A DNA stretch of 57,348 nt from Planctomycetaceae bacterium (GTDB taxonomy: Bacteria > Planctomycetota > Planctomycetia > Planctomycetales > Planctomycetaceae): positions 1 to 57,348 of the forward strand of contig PBMZ01000042.1 in NCBI GenBank assembly GCA_002722955.1, written 5' to 3'. The notes under the pieces are model-generated. The model was not told the DNA's origin, searched no databases, and saw nothing but the letters and a program-made list of their open reading frames with translations. Positions 1 to 9,264 of the stretch are shown piece after piece. The position numbers and the translations under genes were made by a program. Every line of letters begins with the position of its first letter. The stretch's first letter is position 1.

Positions 1-425
1 TCCTGGCACACCAGGAAGAAGCCCAGTGCGCAAGCTGCCACCGAAAGATCGACCCCATCGGCTTCGGCCTGGAAAACTTCAACGCCGCCGGAAAGTGGCG
101 GACTGAAGACAGCTACCAGGCGAGAGACGGAAGAGGACGAGGAGTCGGCAAACGAAAGACCTGGTCGATCGACGCCTCTGGAGCATTCCACAAAGGCCCT
201 GGCTTTAACGATTACCACGAACTACGCGACCTCATCGCCGACCGAGAAGAAGACTTCGCCCACGGCTTCACCGAACACCTGATCGAATACGCCTTAGGCC
301 GCCCGTTCGGATTCACCGACGAGGATCTGGCCAACGAAATTGTCAGTTCGGCAAGGAGCAAAGAGTTCGCCGTCAGCGAGTTCATTCACTCGCTCGTTCA
401 AAGCAAAGCATTCCGGACGAAGTAA
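1..425 (+). CDS. Planctomycete cytochrome c-type protein (DUF1588/DUF1585), C-terminal part
   Basis: The reading frame is open from the left edge (first full codon at base 3) to TAA at 423-425, giving the last 140 residues of a larger protein. It carries the haem-type motif [18 protein letters not shown], the hallmark of DUF1588 in planctomycete multi-domain 'cytochrome c' proteins (DUF1587/1592/1588/1585). It ends with the DUF1585-like stretch [12 protein letters not shown]. Such proteins are secreted or periplasmic, and their substrate is unknown. In planctomycetes they usually precede a DUF1552 gene. That partner is not seen downstream, where the next 2 kb look decayed. The 5' part lies outside the window. 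Confidence 0.85.
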   Translation, partial: LAHQEEAQCASCHRKIDPIGFGLENFNAAGKWRTEDSYQARDGRGRGVGKRKTWSIDASGAFHKGPGFNDYHELRDLIADREEDFAHGFTEHLIEYALGRPFGFTDEDLANEIVSSARSKEFAVSEFIHSLVQSKAFRTK

Positions 426-651
426 CCGGAGTTGGTAACCCGAGTCGTCAGCGAAGAACCGAACGCAACTATCATAAAAGACTGCTCGATCGCACGGCAG
501 GTTACCGGGAGATATCAGCAATGAACGTTGATCCGCAGCAAGACACCTCGCCAGAATCGAGCAGCGATTGATAATTTCGGGCAGGACTTCGGTGAGTTAA
601 GAACTCAGAGCGAAAATGGCGAATGTGGCAAGATAACTGTGCCAAGTACTT

Positions 652-1459
652 GTGACTGACGAATCAGCCTGGAGAAAACAAGTGTTCAATACGAAAACAA
701 AGTCAATAACGAAGTTGGGGTTCACTTGCCCGCTCTTGTTGTTGATTTCAACGTCCGTTGTATGTTCCGGATTTAATTCGCCCCAGGCATCTGGCGATAC
801 GTTAACGACGTGGCGTTGGAATCTTCCCGACCGACCGGTTTCGCGCCGCATCAGTCAACGAAGTGAATTCAAGGGCAAGCGTACCTTCGGTAAGTTAACT
901 GGTCCGGGATGCATTCGTCGCATTTGGGTAACCGGGAATTTCATCAGTCGAAAGGACATTCTACGAGTTTACTTCGACGGCGAAACGATCCCGTCCGTCG
1001 AGGCCCCGCTGCCTGATTTTTTTTGGCCTCATGCACAATTTGACCCAACTGAGTAAGAACTATCAGATCAATACCCCTTTTCTCGCTGTAAAGCCCAAAC
1101 TAGGGATGACGTGTTCCATTCCGATGCCCTTCGCCAAGAGTGCACGATTTGAGATTGAATCACCCGAGGGCTGTATTGTTTATTTGATGGTCGACTGGCA
1201 CGACTACCCCGGCCAGCAATTGACCGAGAAAATGCGATTTCGGGCACGTTGGCGTCGGGAAGCTCCGGTTAAGGATTTTGCGGATGATTATATCATCGCT
1301 GATGTGGATGGACCGGGCAGGTTGATCGGGTTTGTTTACGCTGTCGATATGCTGGAAAGTCGGCACAGGATGCGATGGAGTCATGGCGGCGCGGCGTCTC
1401 GAATGTTTCATCAGAGAGTTCAAACCGAATCCGAGAGCCGCGGGCACGAGTCGCCGTGA
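652..1459 (+). pseudogene. DUF2961 family gene, frameshifted and 3'-truncated
   Basis: Two overlapping frames together encode a DUF2961-like (GH172-type) protein. The first frame (GTG at 652, stop 1054-1056) has a hydrophobic leader and the motif LTGPGCIRRIWVTGN...LRVYFDGE, ending SVEAPLPDFF. The second frame (from about 1019 to 1459) continues exactly where expected with FFGLMHNLTQL, then IPMPFAKSARFEIE, RARWRRE and DGPGRLIGFV. The frames join at a run of eight T (1017-1024). Removing one T restores DFFGLMHN. Family resemblance stops at RMRWSHGG (about base 1390), well short of a full DUF2961 domain, and the remaining frame runs antisense over a different fragment. So there are two lesions: a 1-nt insertion in a homopolymer (possibly a sequencing error) and a real 3' truncation. 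Confidence 0.7.
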
Positions 1460-1892
1460 CGGTGACTGTTTCATTGGGAACGAAACCAGGAAACAAGTCA
1501 TAGCCGACGGCTTGCCAACCCAATTTGCCCTGATAGTAGAAGCTCAGCAAGTCTCGAATGATGAATTGTCGAATCCGCTTGGCTTGGTCGTTGCCTAAGA
1601 GAAGCTCGAGGTTTTGCGAGGTCAGCTGAGTCCGTTGCCGCCAGATCGGTTGATTGCGGACGCTGACATAAGACGGCACGACCGACTGAATAACCTTTCC
1701 ACGCCGCGCGATATCCAAGCCGCGAAACTCCTCAGCAGCAAACTTGCTCTTCGCGGACTGATCAAGCGAGTGTAAGAACTGCCGATAGACGGCGGCAACG
1801 CTGGGATGTTGCTCCACACGGCCGCTGACAAAGCCCTGTACCTTATCGAAGTCGATTGATTCGTCATCGTCACAGCAAAGAACCCAAGGCAT
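1293..1892 (-). pseudogene. Gluconate 2-dehydrogenase subunit 3-like fragment
   Basis: A 199-codon minus-strand frame. Residues from about 10 to 140 resemble the gluconate 2-dehydrogenase subunit 3 family (small helical partner of GMC oxidoreductases): HPSVAAVYRQFLHSLDQ, then QNLELLL, and the typical ending FYYQGKLGWQAVGYDLFPG. No Tat signal is present, since the in-frame sequence upstream of the ATG hits a stop after about 15 codons. The last 60 residues are not family-like and overlap the DUF2961 remnant antisense, so the natural end appears lost near base 1470. No GMC oxidoreductase partner is nearby. Together with the facing DUF2961 remnant, this suggests a deletion joined two unrelated genes. 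The family call is by motif resemblance only. A divergent intact gene is possible. Confidence 0.4.
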
Positions 1893-2430
1893 CGACTCGA
1901 CGTTCGAATCCGCGCGGTGCCGTCCGTACGAAATAAGTTACGAAACATGTGTCTCATGGTCTTGCCTGCTCGTTGGCTCTTATCGTTAGGAAGAGCCCTT
2001 AAGAATTTGGTACGGCCCATCTCTAAACGGAATCTGAGCCGGAACCTGTGATTGTTGGCCGCCCCTGCCAGGCGTCAAAAGCAATATCCTCACCAACGGT
2101 GAGTCTCTGTTTGCGACACGGGGAAGTTCCGCCCGGTTCGAGCAGAACTTCCCCGGCCTGTATCAAGTATCTAGACAGTCTGTGGCAGCAATTCCCAAGG
2201 CAATCCTACGTTGGGGTATTCCAACTCGAATAAGATCTGTCCACTTTTCAATCCTCGGATTGACCGGTGGACTGAACACTTCAGCTGGAATGGACCAGAT
2301 ATAGCCGCGAGGACGCCGATTGGGGAAGCAACGATCAACGTTCTTTGCATCAATCTTTCCGATCGAGTCGCGCTTAGCAAGCACCTAATCGATGAGGGTG
2401 TTTATCCAACTAAGTGAAACTGCAAACCAC
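1893..2430. other. Intergenic region with two hairpins, no supported gene
   Basis: No frame here resembles a known protein. Two stem-loops are visible. At 2120-2154 a perfect 10-bp stem (GGGGAAGTTC / GAACTTCCCC) has a 15-nt loop. At 2239-2272 a nested hairpin has an outer GTCCAC/GTGGAC and an inner TCAATC/GATTGA around CTCG. Either could terminate the DUF1501 gene that ends at 2431 on the minus strand, but neither is followed by a clear U-run. Confidence 0.4.
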
Positions 2431-3810
2431 TTAGAACAACCGCTCGATCACATTGCCGCGCGCGATGGGCAACGGCTGACCTTGGCGATTCTCGATATGA
2501 GTCGCCGGGTTGATGCCCATCAGATGATACATGGTCGCCGCAATGTCCCAAGGGGCGACGTCGTCTTGAACCGGATATGCGGCCGTTCGGTTCGAGGCAC
2601 CGTAGACTTGGCCTCCAGGGACTCCACCACCGGCCATCAAAAGAGAATAGCAATCGGGCCAATGGTCGCGACCAGCGTCTTTGTTGATCTTCGGAGTGCG
2701 ACCAAACTCGCCCAAGCAAACAACCAGCGTCGAATCCAGCAAGCCTCGGTCATCCATATCTTGCATGAACGCAGCCAGTGAGCGGTCGAAAGGTGGCAAC
2801 ATCTTACGAAGCCGTGGGTAATTCGACGCATGCGTGTCCCATTCCTGTGCGTTTAGCTTGGACCAATTCAGCGTGATCAAGGGCACGCGAGCTTCCACCA
2901 ACCGGCGTGCTAGCAACAATGTTTGCCCAAACTTATTGCGACCATAGGCATCTCTCAGTTGGGGCTTTTCATCGTTCAGCAAGAACGCGCGACGCGTCTC
3001 GGCCGAGCCCAACAAACCGAAGGCTCGGTCATAAAGGCCGCTGAGTCCGCGAACTTGCCGTTCATTTCTAAGCCCAGCGTGATCACCGATTGTCGCTAAC
3101 AACTGCTTCCGCGCCAGCAAGCGTTGCTCCTCAACTCCCTCTTGCAGATCAACGCCATCAACATGAAAGTCTTTCGACGATGGATCATCGGGAATTCGAA
3201 AAGCGTCGAAGCCGGCACCAAGGAATCCCGCGTTCTGACCAGCCAACGGTGGCCGAGCTCCTTGATGCATGACTGGGCCAAGCACGACGAAGTCTGGCAC
3301 AGGTTCCTTCGTAGGAGACAACTTTGTGGCGACGGAACCATAGGTCGGGAAATCATCCGGGCGAGCGGTCGTATTGGTTCCGGGCAAGGGATGCGGTTGC
3401 CCCGTCAATGCCGTGTATGCGGCCGACCCATGTTCAAAATCCTTATGAGTCACCGACCGAATGATGGAGTACCGCTTGGTGTGCTTGGCCAGTTCCGGCA
3501 GTTGATCTGTTAGCTGAATGCCGGCGACTTGCGAAGAAATCGTCCCAAACTCGCTACGGACAACCGATGGTGCTTGGGGCTTCGGGTCCCACAGGTCTTG
3601 CTGCCCTGGGCCTCCCCACAAGAAGATGACGACGACGGATTTCGCGCGACCGAATAGATTGGATTGTGTTTTGCTTGCACTCGCGGCATCCGAAGCAGCC
3701 AGCAACTTGGGCAAGCTGAGTCCAAACACAGCCGATGACCCAACTTCAACCAGCGCGCGCCGGCGCGAGACATCAAAGCTGCGCTGAGTTTGAGGTGTAG
3801 AAGTCAACAC
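2431..3810 (-). CDS. DUF1501 family secreted protein
   Basis: A 459-residue protein of the DUF1501 family, which has an alkaline-phosphatase/sulfatase-like fold and is exported in planctomycetes. The N-terminus carries a twin-arginine-like signal (SRRRALVEVGSSAVFGLSL, about residues 15-33). Family motifs follow in order: FLWGGPGQQDLWDPKP, the HKDFEHGSAAY segment, EWDTHASN, LGEFGRTPKIN...GRDHW and GGQVYGASN. The predicted start is GTG at 3808-3810, since no ATG precedes the Tat motif. The reaction is unknown for the family. These genes usually pair with PSCyt1/PSD1 genes, and no such pair is seen here. Confidence 0.88.
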   Translation of the reverse strand: MLTSTPQTQRSFDVSRRRALVEVGSSAVFGLSLPKLLAASDAASASKTQSNLFGRAKSVVVIFLWGGPGQQDLWDPKPQAPSVVRSEFGTISSQVAGIQLTDQLPELAKHTKRYSIIRSVTHKDFEHGSAAYTALTGQPHPLPGTNTTARPDDFPTYGSVATKLSPTKEPVPDFVVLGPVMHQGARPPLAGQNAGFLGAGFDAFRIPDDPSSKDFHVDGVDLQEGVEEQRLLARKQLLATIGDHAGLRNERQVRGLSGLYDRAFGLLGSAETRRAFLLNDEKPQLRDAYGRNKFGQTLLLARRLVEARVPLITLNWSKLNAQEWDTHASNYPRLRKMLPPFDRSLAAFMQDMDDRGLLDSTLVVCLGEFGRTPKINKDAGRDHWPDCYSLLMAGGGVPGGQVYGASNRTAAYPVQDDVAPWDIAATMYHLMGINPATHIENRQGQPLPIARGNVIERLF

Positions 3811-3976
3811 GTCACGGCTCGTGAAAATGGTGATTCGAATCCATCAAACAGTATAGCCGACAAATCGATGCCAGTAACCCGTATGATTGTTTCTCGTCAT
3901 CCGATGTCATCGAAAAAAGGTCGCCCACTTGGACAGTCAGGCTACGAAAACGCTTCGGGCACGATGCAGCACCACC

Positions 3977-6900
3977 TTACTTATTCGGAAATCGAATCAC
4001 CAACCAGCGGCTTTCGTGATTGTGGAGGTGTTGCCAGCCGAGGGATTCGTAGACGTCGCGGCGTTTCTTGTGATACCAGTAGTACGGTTCCGAGGAGTCT
4101 ATGTATTTGTTGAGCCACTTCAGCGCTGCGCCGTTGCGGTTCTTGCGGCGGTCTCGGCGGATGTGTAGCAGCACATATTCCTTGTCGGTCGTGTTGACCC
4201 AACGTCGCAGTTGGTTGAAATTCTCTTCGAAGGCCTTGTCGTGCGCCGCGGGATTTGTGATCGGATGCTTGGAAATGACATCGGGCAGTTCCATATAACC
4301 CAGCGCGCGGCCCTTTCGATACAACGTGTCGATCAACACAGTGCGTTGTTCTCCCAAACGGCGGCGATTTGCCGCGTCGTCTTTGTCGTTGAGGTTAACG
4401 TTGGAACCGAATTGCTTGGCAATTGCGTCCTGATCGATACGTTTTAGAATCTCATCCGCAGCCTTGACGACTTCTGGTAGGCGAGTCTTCCGGAGCTTGA
4501 CGTTATCAAGTCGTTCAAGTCGGAGGGCAAGTACCTTCAATGTGAAGCCGTCGATCTGAGACAACTCATTGGCAAGCTTATCGAATCCCTCTCGATCTGC
4601 TTCGAAGTTCACTCGTTTGAGTTCGCTGAATTCAATGTCATGCAGCGCGGCATCCGAAAGCGGTTTCTTCGTTGTGAGTGGGGGTGTCGCCGCGGGTTTT
4701 GTTTCGCGTCCTGTGCCAACAGTGAAGCGAATGGGATAGCCACCGGGACGCTTGCCCGATCCCGCACGTTGATCGTTGCTCGAGCCGTAAGAAATCGTTC
4801 CCAGCAAGACATCTCCTGGTCGCGCATAGCCCGGTGCTCTTGGCGCCGACACGAACATGGATTGCCGAGCCCCTCGACTTAGTAGCACCCTACCGATACC
4901 ACCAGCAGCTTGTCGTGCGGCGATACGACTTCGAGAAATTGGCAAAGTGACAGCACCGATGGATCGCTCCAAATACAGCGGCATGGACGCATATTTTCTC
5001 AACGCATCTTCACTGTCACCACGAATTTGAAGTTCGAGAGTGTGAGTTCCTTTACCTAGACGAACGGGCGAAGGAAACACATCGTTGGTCGCAACAGCGC
5101 GGCCCGCCTCATCGCAAATAAACCAAATGTGTGGACCACCTGGTGCGTCGTAGAAAAAACCATCGCTCGACGGAAACCTTGGCGTGACGCTTCCGGCATT
5201 GGCGTTGGTGAACTCGTATACGTTGACCAATTGATATGTCGGTCGCCCATTGAACTGCGTGTCTCTCGACTTCGACAGCATGCTGACTTTGGATTGTCGA
5301 GTGCGCACTAGTTGTCGCCAGCGGGTCAAAGTGGCCTTGGGCTGAATGGTCTCGGGTCGGATGTCTGCGGCGACTTCAACAGCGATGCCGTCGTCTCCCT
5401 CGTTCAGGGCGATTTGTGAGTGGCTCGGTCGCAAACTGTGGAACTCGATTCGTACGTCGACTTGGGAATTGCCCAGAGACGACCAAAACTGCGCGAGGCA
5501 AACTTCCATCGTGTGGCCGCCCTCGACAGTGATTGATTGATGCGTCGGCGCATCGGTCTTCAGTGTGATGTGCCGCTGTTGGTTCATGCCCCGGTCCAAT
5601 TGACGTGGCTGAATCTGTGTCGTGTGCATCACAAAGTGGCGAGACCTGGCAGCCTCGGGATCATCCATCAGCCGCAAAGTAATATCTGCCCAAGTGGCGT
5701 TCTCCGGCACATGAATAAATCGCCGCGCGACATTACCCGCTTTGAAGTCGAGGGTATCGGCCCAATATGTTGAGTCGGTCAATGTAATGGGACGAATGAC
5801 GGTTATTGGAAATCGAATCAGTGGACCACGATCCGGATGGGCCGCATCGAATCCGTGCACCTCGGCATAGTGCAGGCCTGGCTCAAGTTTTGTGGGATCG
5901 ATCCGCACGGGAAATCGACGCCCCGTTTGCTGCAAGAAGACTCGGTCTCCAACTTCGACCCAATCTGCTGTGGCCTTGAGATTCAACAGCAACTCGAAGC
6001 TCAATCGATCGGTGTTTGGTGTGTCCTTGCGGAACAACGGCTTTAGTTGCACCGATGTCGACAGTGGCCGCTCTGATTCCACTCGGTCACGTAGATAGAT
6101 TCCTCGGTCATTGTTTCGCGTCGGCACTGACGCAAGAACGCGAATCAGCTCGTCGGATGCTGCGTTGTGTTTGACCAAGTGACCAAAGGCCGCGTCGACT
6201 TGCAGCAAACCAGCGCCGCCAACAAAGGCATCGACGCCTGCCTTCTTTAACGCCGTGTTTTGAATCGCGCGGTGGATGCTGTGTGGTGAGTACTTCGTCT
6301 TCGTGGCTTTCAGCGCGGAGAGCAAAACGGCTAAGCCGCCCGATGTGTTCGGCGTGGCCATCGACGTTCCGTTCATCTGCATTTGCTTGTGCAAAGTCCA
6401 CTTCGGCACCGCGGCGAATGCGCCGCCTGGAGCCATGATGTCGACACCCAAAGCGCCATCGAAGTTAGGTCCTCGAGATGACCACGTGTAGCCAATTCCG
6501 GAATACGGTTTGATCGTCGAGTACTGCGCCGACATCATCTCTGGCGAGATCAAAGCGCCAACGCCAATCGCGGCCGTCGTTGTGCCGCCTGGAGCAATCG
6601 TTGTTGTCAGAGCTGGACCGAAGTTGCCGGCGGCTGCGACGTAGATGATGCCGTGTTCGTTCACGACCTCGGTGAACTTGTCGACCAACCGCCCAGTGTT
6701 GGGGCGCTGTGCGTACTCGCCGTAAGACATGCTGATGATGTCAATCTCATGTTCAACGGCTGCTCGCAATCCCCTTTCGATACCTGACGCAACTTCCATC
6801 GAGCCCAGCCGCGGGTCTCCAATTTTCACGCTGATGATTTGTGCTCCAGGCGCGATGCCGTTCAGTCCAGGTTGCTCAGGGTAATGTCCCGCGACGATGC

Positions 6901-7747
6901 CAGCGCAGTGAGTTCCATGGGCGCCGCTATCAACCACGATCGAAAGCAAGTCGCCGTCGTCGTAGATATTCAAAGCGAAGTTCAATTCCGAGTTGTGCGC
7001 GAACGTCGCGTACTGTCGGCTGACGCGGTAATTCGTCATCAGCTTTTCATCGCCCATGTCGCCGTCCTCGTCAGTATCAACGGCGGCTTGCCAACGCTGG
7101 CCATCATGGAAGACGACGCAATCGTAAAGTGGGCCGGGTTCGTTGTATCGCCGAGGGGCTTGTTTGAGTTGGGCGAGTTGTTCGTTTAAGTCGCCGCGGT
7201 AAGCGCGGTCCTCGGCAGTGCGAGGTTTCTTGTCGGCTTCCCACGCTCTAATTTTTTCCTGCCACTGAAGGATGGTTTGGCGATTAGCCTCGTCCCATGC
7301 CTTGCGGCGTTCGCGTTTCAGCCGACCGATCAAGCTACCAGGAAAGAAGTCATAGGCCCGCTTGATGCCGATGCGATATTCACCAGTCGGATTTTGCCAC
7401 TTGGCGGGAATCGTCAGCTTGCGTCCTGTCTTGCCCGTGATGTTGCCAGCCTTGACCTTAACGATCGTCGTTGTATCAACATCGCCACTATTGGTGCCAT
7501 CGATGACGTCGATGACTTTGGGATTTCCATCCCTGGTGGTCCAAAGCCCGACGACTCCGGGATCGACGCCGGTGTCAAAGATCGCAACCTTGACGCCTCG
7601 GCCATCGTACTGAGGATGCTTTTCGAGAAACCGTGCCGCACCAATTTCCACCTTCGGCATCACACCACGGTAGTTGGGTTCATCTGCGAACCCGGTGGCC
7701 GCGAGACAAATTGAGAGCGTTATCAGAAAGGGTGTATTTCGCAGCAT
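3977..7747 (-). CDS. Secreted subtilase, tripeptidyl-peptidase II-like (S8)
   Basis: A 1256-residue serine protease. The start ATG at 7747 is preferred over an in-frame codon 22 codons upstream because it begins a good Sec signal peptide (MLRNTPFLITLSICLAATGFA). The catalytic triad is visible: Asp58 in VAIFDTGVDPG, His277 in HGTHCAG and Ser462 in NGTSMATP, with oxyanion Asn375 in AAAGNFGP. The roughly 220-residue insert between Asp and His, the length, and the motif FPITVIRP after GPLIR match tripeptidyl-peptidase II rather than short subtilisins. TPPII removes tripeptides from oligopeptide N-termini. Here a periplasmic or secreted degradative role is inferred from the signal peptide. It is a single gene, divergent from the cupredoxin gene. 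Confidence 0.88.
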   Translation of the reverse strand: MLRNTPFLITLSICLAATGFADEPNYRGVMPKVEIGAARFLEKHPQYDGRGVKVAIFDTGVDPGVVGLWTTRDGNPKVIDVIDGTNSGDVDTTTIVKVKAGNITGKTGRKLTIPAKWQNPTGEYRIGIKRAYDFFPGSLIGRLKRERRKAWDEANRQTILQWQEKIRAWEADKKPRTAEDRAYRGDLNEQLAQLKQAPRRYNEPGPLYDCVVFHDGQRWQAAVDTDEDGDMGDEKLMTNYRVSRQYATFAHNSELNFALNIYDDGDLLSIVVDSGAHGTHCAGIVAGHYPEQPGLNGIAPGAQIISVKIGDPRLGSMEVASGIERGLRAAVEHEIDIISMSYGEYAQRPNTGRLVDKFTEVVNEHGIIYVAAAGNFGPALTTTIAPGGTTTAAIGVGALISPEMMSAQYSTIKPYSGIGYTWSSRGPNFDGALGVDIMAPGGAFAAVPKWTLHKQMQMNGTSMATPNTSGGLAVLLSALKATKTKYSPHSIHRAIQNTALKKAGVDAFVGGAGLLQVDAAFGHLVKHNAASDELIRVLASVPTRNNDRGIYLRDRVESERPLSTSVQLKPLFRKDTPNTDRLSFELLLNLKATADWVEVGDRVFLQQTGRRFPVRIDPTKLEPGLHYAEVHGFDAAHPDRGPLIRFPITVIRPITLTDSTYWADTLDFKAGNVARRFIHVPENATWADITLRLMDDPEAARSRHFVMHTTQIQPRQLDRGMNQQRHITLKTDAPTHQSITVEGGHTMEVCLAQFWSSLGNSQVDVRIEFHSLRPSHSQIALNEGDDGIAVEVAADIRPETIQPKATLTRWRQLVRTRQSKVSMLSKSRDTQFNGRPTYQLVNVYEFTNANAGSVTPRFPSSDGFFYDAPGGPHIWFICDEAGRAVATNDVFPSPVRLGKGTHTLELQIRGDSEDALRKYASMPLYLERSIGAVTLPISRSRIAARQAAGGIGRVLLSRGARQSMFVSAPRAPGYARPGDVLLGTISYGSSNDQRAGSGKRPGGYPIRFTVGTGRETKPAATPPLTTKKPLSDAALHDIEFSELKRVNFEADREGFDKLANELSQIDGFTLKVLALRLERLDNVKLRKTRLPEVVKAADEILKRIDQDAIAKQFGSNVNLNDKDDAANRRRLGEQRTVLIDTLYRKGRALGYMELPDVISKHPITNPAAHDKAFEENFNQLRRWVNTTDKEYVLLHIRRDRRKNRNGAALKWLNKYIDSSEPYYWYHKKRRDVYESLGWQHLHNHESRWLVIRFPNK

Positions 7748-8148
7748 CGGATCTCGTTTTCGAATCGTTAGTGGAACTGTGGGGAGATTGGAAATCAGGA
7801 AGTCGAAAGTCAAAGCCGATCCATTCTGACAACCTCTGAATCACGCTCCTAAAGGAATCGCCTTACCAAATCGTTAGCAACCACGCTTGCTGCGCGAACG
7901 TATCGATTTTGACTGTTTTGACAGTCTTATGACGCGTTTTCTGTCGGTTCGCTCGCGTTGGAATTCAGGATACGTTAAGGTGGATTTCCCCGCCGTTTCC
8001 CCAACATTGGGGACGCTATTTTGCTCTTGGACGCGATTAGCTGGTTTTCTTCGCGAACCGTTTGCCCAACAATACTGGCGAGCTGGACCTTCAAGAGTTT
8101 CACCGACAACTCCATTTCTACTCACGTTACATCGAAAGGTTCAACTCG
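7748..8148. other. Divergent intergenic region between S8 peptidase and cupredoxin gene
   Basis: Frames here show no family resemblance and are judged non-coding. The gap must hold the two divergent promoters. A small perfect hairpin GACTGT-TTTG-ACAGTC lies near 7911-7926. The ribosome-binding site GAAAGG at 8134-8139 lies 9 nt before the ATG at 8149 and decides the start of the downstream gene. Confidence 0.5.
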
Positions 8149-8973
8149 ATGAATTTTACCCACCTAGTTTTGATCCTACCGGCCGCTGTCTTGCTTGCCC
8201 TTTTGCCCGATGCCCACGCTGCTGATGGTTACGGCAGCGTGTCCGGACAAGTTGTTTTCGATGGACCGAAACTGACACTCAAACAATTGGTCGCTCCTGA
8301 TGACAAGAAAGTTCGCGACAAGTGCTGCACCGTCAAAGGTGTTCCGAACAGTGATTTGCTGATCGATGAAAAATCCAAGGGTATCTCGAATGTGTTCATT
8401 TACATTCGCGATTACGATGGCGACATCCACCCCGACTTGAAAGAGAGCAAGAAGAAAGAGATATCCTTCGATCAAAAGAACTGCAAGTTCTTGCCGCATT
8501 CGTTGCTGATTCGCACTGATCAAAAAGTGTTGCTCAAGTCCGATGACAATTGCACTCACAACACCAACGCCACGTCATTCTTCAACAACGAGCAATTCAA
8601 TGTCGTGATTCAGCCGAAGACCCGCGAAGGTCTACCGGTCAAGTTTGAAGGAGCAGAATCGTTGCCTGCGAAAATTGAGTGCAACATTCATCCGTTCATG
8701 CGAGCTTACTGGCTCATTCTTGATCATCCCTATGCCGCAAAGACCGACAAAGACGGCAAGTTCAAGATCGACAAGCTTCCTGCTGGAACATACGACTTTG
8801 TCGTTTGGCACCCCAAAACGCTTTACTTGCGAACTGGTTACGAAGCTGGCAAAGCTGGCAAGTCTCGCCGCGGCTTCAAAGTCGAGATCAAAGCCGATGG
8901 CGACACCAACATCGGCAAAGTCACCGTGGACCGTAAAGCGTTGCGAGAACTCTCGGACGAAGAAGTCGAATAA
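8149..8973 (+). CDS. Secreted cupredoxin-like / carboxypeptidase-regulatory-like protein
   Basis: A 274-residue protein. The start at 8149 has a ribosome-binding site GAAAGG 9 nt upstream and begins a clear signal peptide (LVLILPAAVLLALLPDAHA). The mature part opens with YGSVSGQVVFDG, a regulatory-like beta-sandwich. The middle carries likely type 1 copper ligands: His117 (LPHSL), His137 (CTHNT), Cys178, His181 and Met184 in CNIHPFM. This C-x2-H-x2-M spacing is typical of plastocyanin-like sites. It ends with a second regulatory-like module (DKDGKFKIDKLPAGTYDFVVWH). Proteins of this form are common in planctomycetes. An electron-transfer role is inferred only from the ligands. The next gene begins 3 nt after the stop and is probably co-transcribed. 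Confidence 0.75.
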   Translation: MNFTHLVLILPAAVLLALLPDAHAADGYGSVSGQVVFDGPKLTLKQLVAPDDKKVRDKCCTVKGVPNSDLLIDEKSKGISNVFIYIRDYDGDIHPDLKESKKKEISFDQKNCKFLPHSLLIRTDQKVLLKSDDNCTHNTNATSFFNNEQFNVVIQPKTREGLPVKFEGAESLPAKIECNIHPFMRAYWLILDHPYAAKTDKDGKFKIDKLPAGTYDFVVWHPKTLYLRTGYEAGKAGKSRRGFKVEIKADGDTNIGKVTVDRKALRELSDEEVE

Positions 8974-8976
8974 TTC

Positions 8977-9144
8977 ATGAAGCACCACATCGGTATCTTC
9001 TTACAAGTGGCCATGCTGACGTTCTTGCCAATGTTGGTCCTTTGGCAACTAGAGTATGGTTTCCGAGTCGGCGCGATGGCTCTCCTGACACTGTCCGGGG
9101 GAGTCATCTTCGCTATCGGGACACGTCTGCGCGAAACTGACTGA
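8977..9144 (+). CDS. Small membrane protein, 55 residues
   Basis: A short gene of 55 codons, ATG at 8977 and TGA at 9142-9144, starting 3 nt after the cupredoxin-like gene. The product has two hydrophobic segments (IGIFLQVAMLTFLPMLVLW and GAMALLTLSGGVIFAIG) separated by a short charged turn, ending TRLRETD. It is therefore a likely two-pass inner-membrane protein. I do not recognise a family. Tight spacing suggests translational coupling, and its job is probably linked to the secreted cupredoxin, for example as a membrane anchor or partner (inference). Confidence 0.6.
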   Translation: MKHHIGIFLQVAMLTFLPMLVLWQLEYGFRVGAMALLTLSGGVIFAIGTRLRETD

Positions 9145-9264
9145 AGAGTTAATTGGCATCAAGGCCCGTAGCCTGACTCTCTGAGTCGGACAATGTGACT
9201 TTCATGCACAAGGGATCATTCGCATCCTGACGATCACAACAACAACCAACTAGAGGAATCCCTC

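Noticed and set aside
1017..1024. Programmed frameshift in the DUF2961 gene
   Set aside because: The gene is also truncated downstream, so a decayed gene or a sequencing error is more likely than programmed slippage.
3786..3850. tRNA-like T-arm sequence (TTCGAATCC) with a possible acceptor match GTTTGA/TCAAAC
   Set aside because: The D and anticodon arms do not fold, the total length is about 62 nt, and it overlaps the start of the DUF1501 gene.
7887..8225. 112-codon plus-strand frame upstream of the cupredoxin gene
   Set aside because: Overlaps the start of the cupredoxin gene in another frame, is Cys/Arg/Ser-rich and resembles no family.
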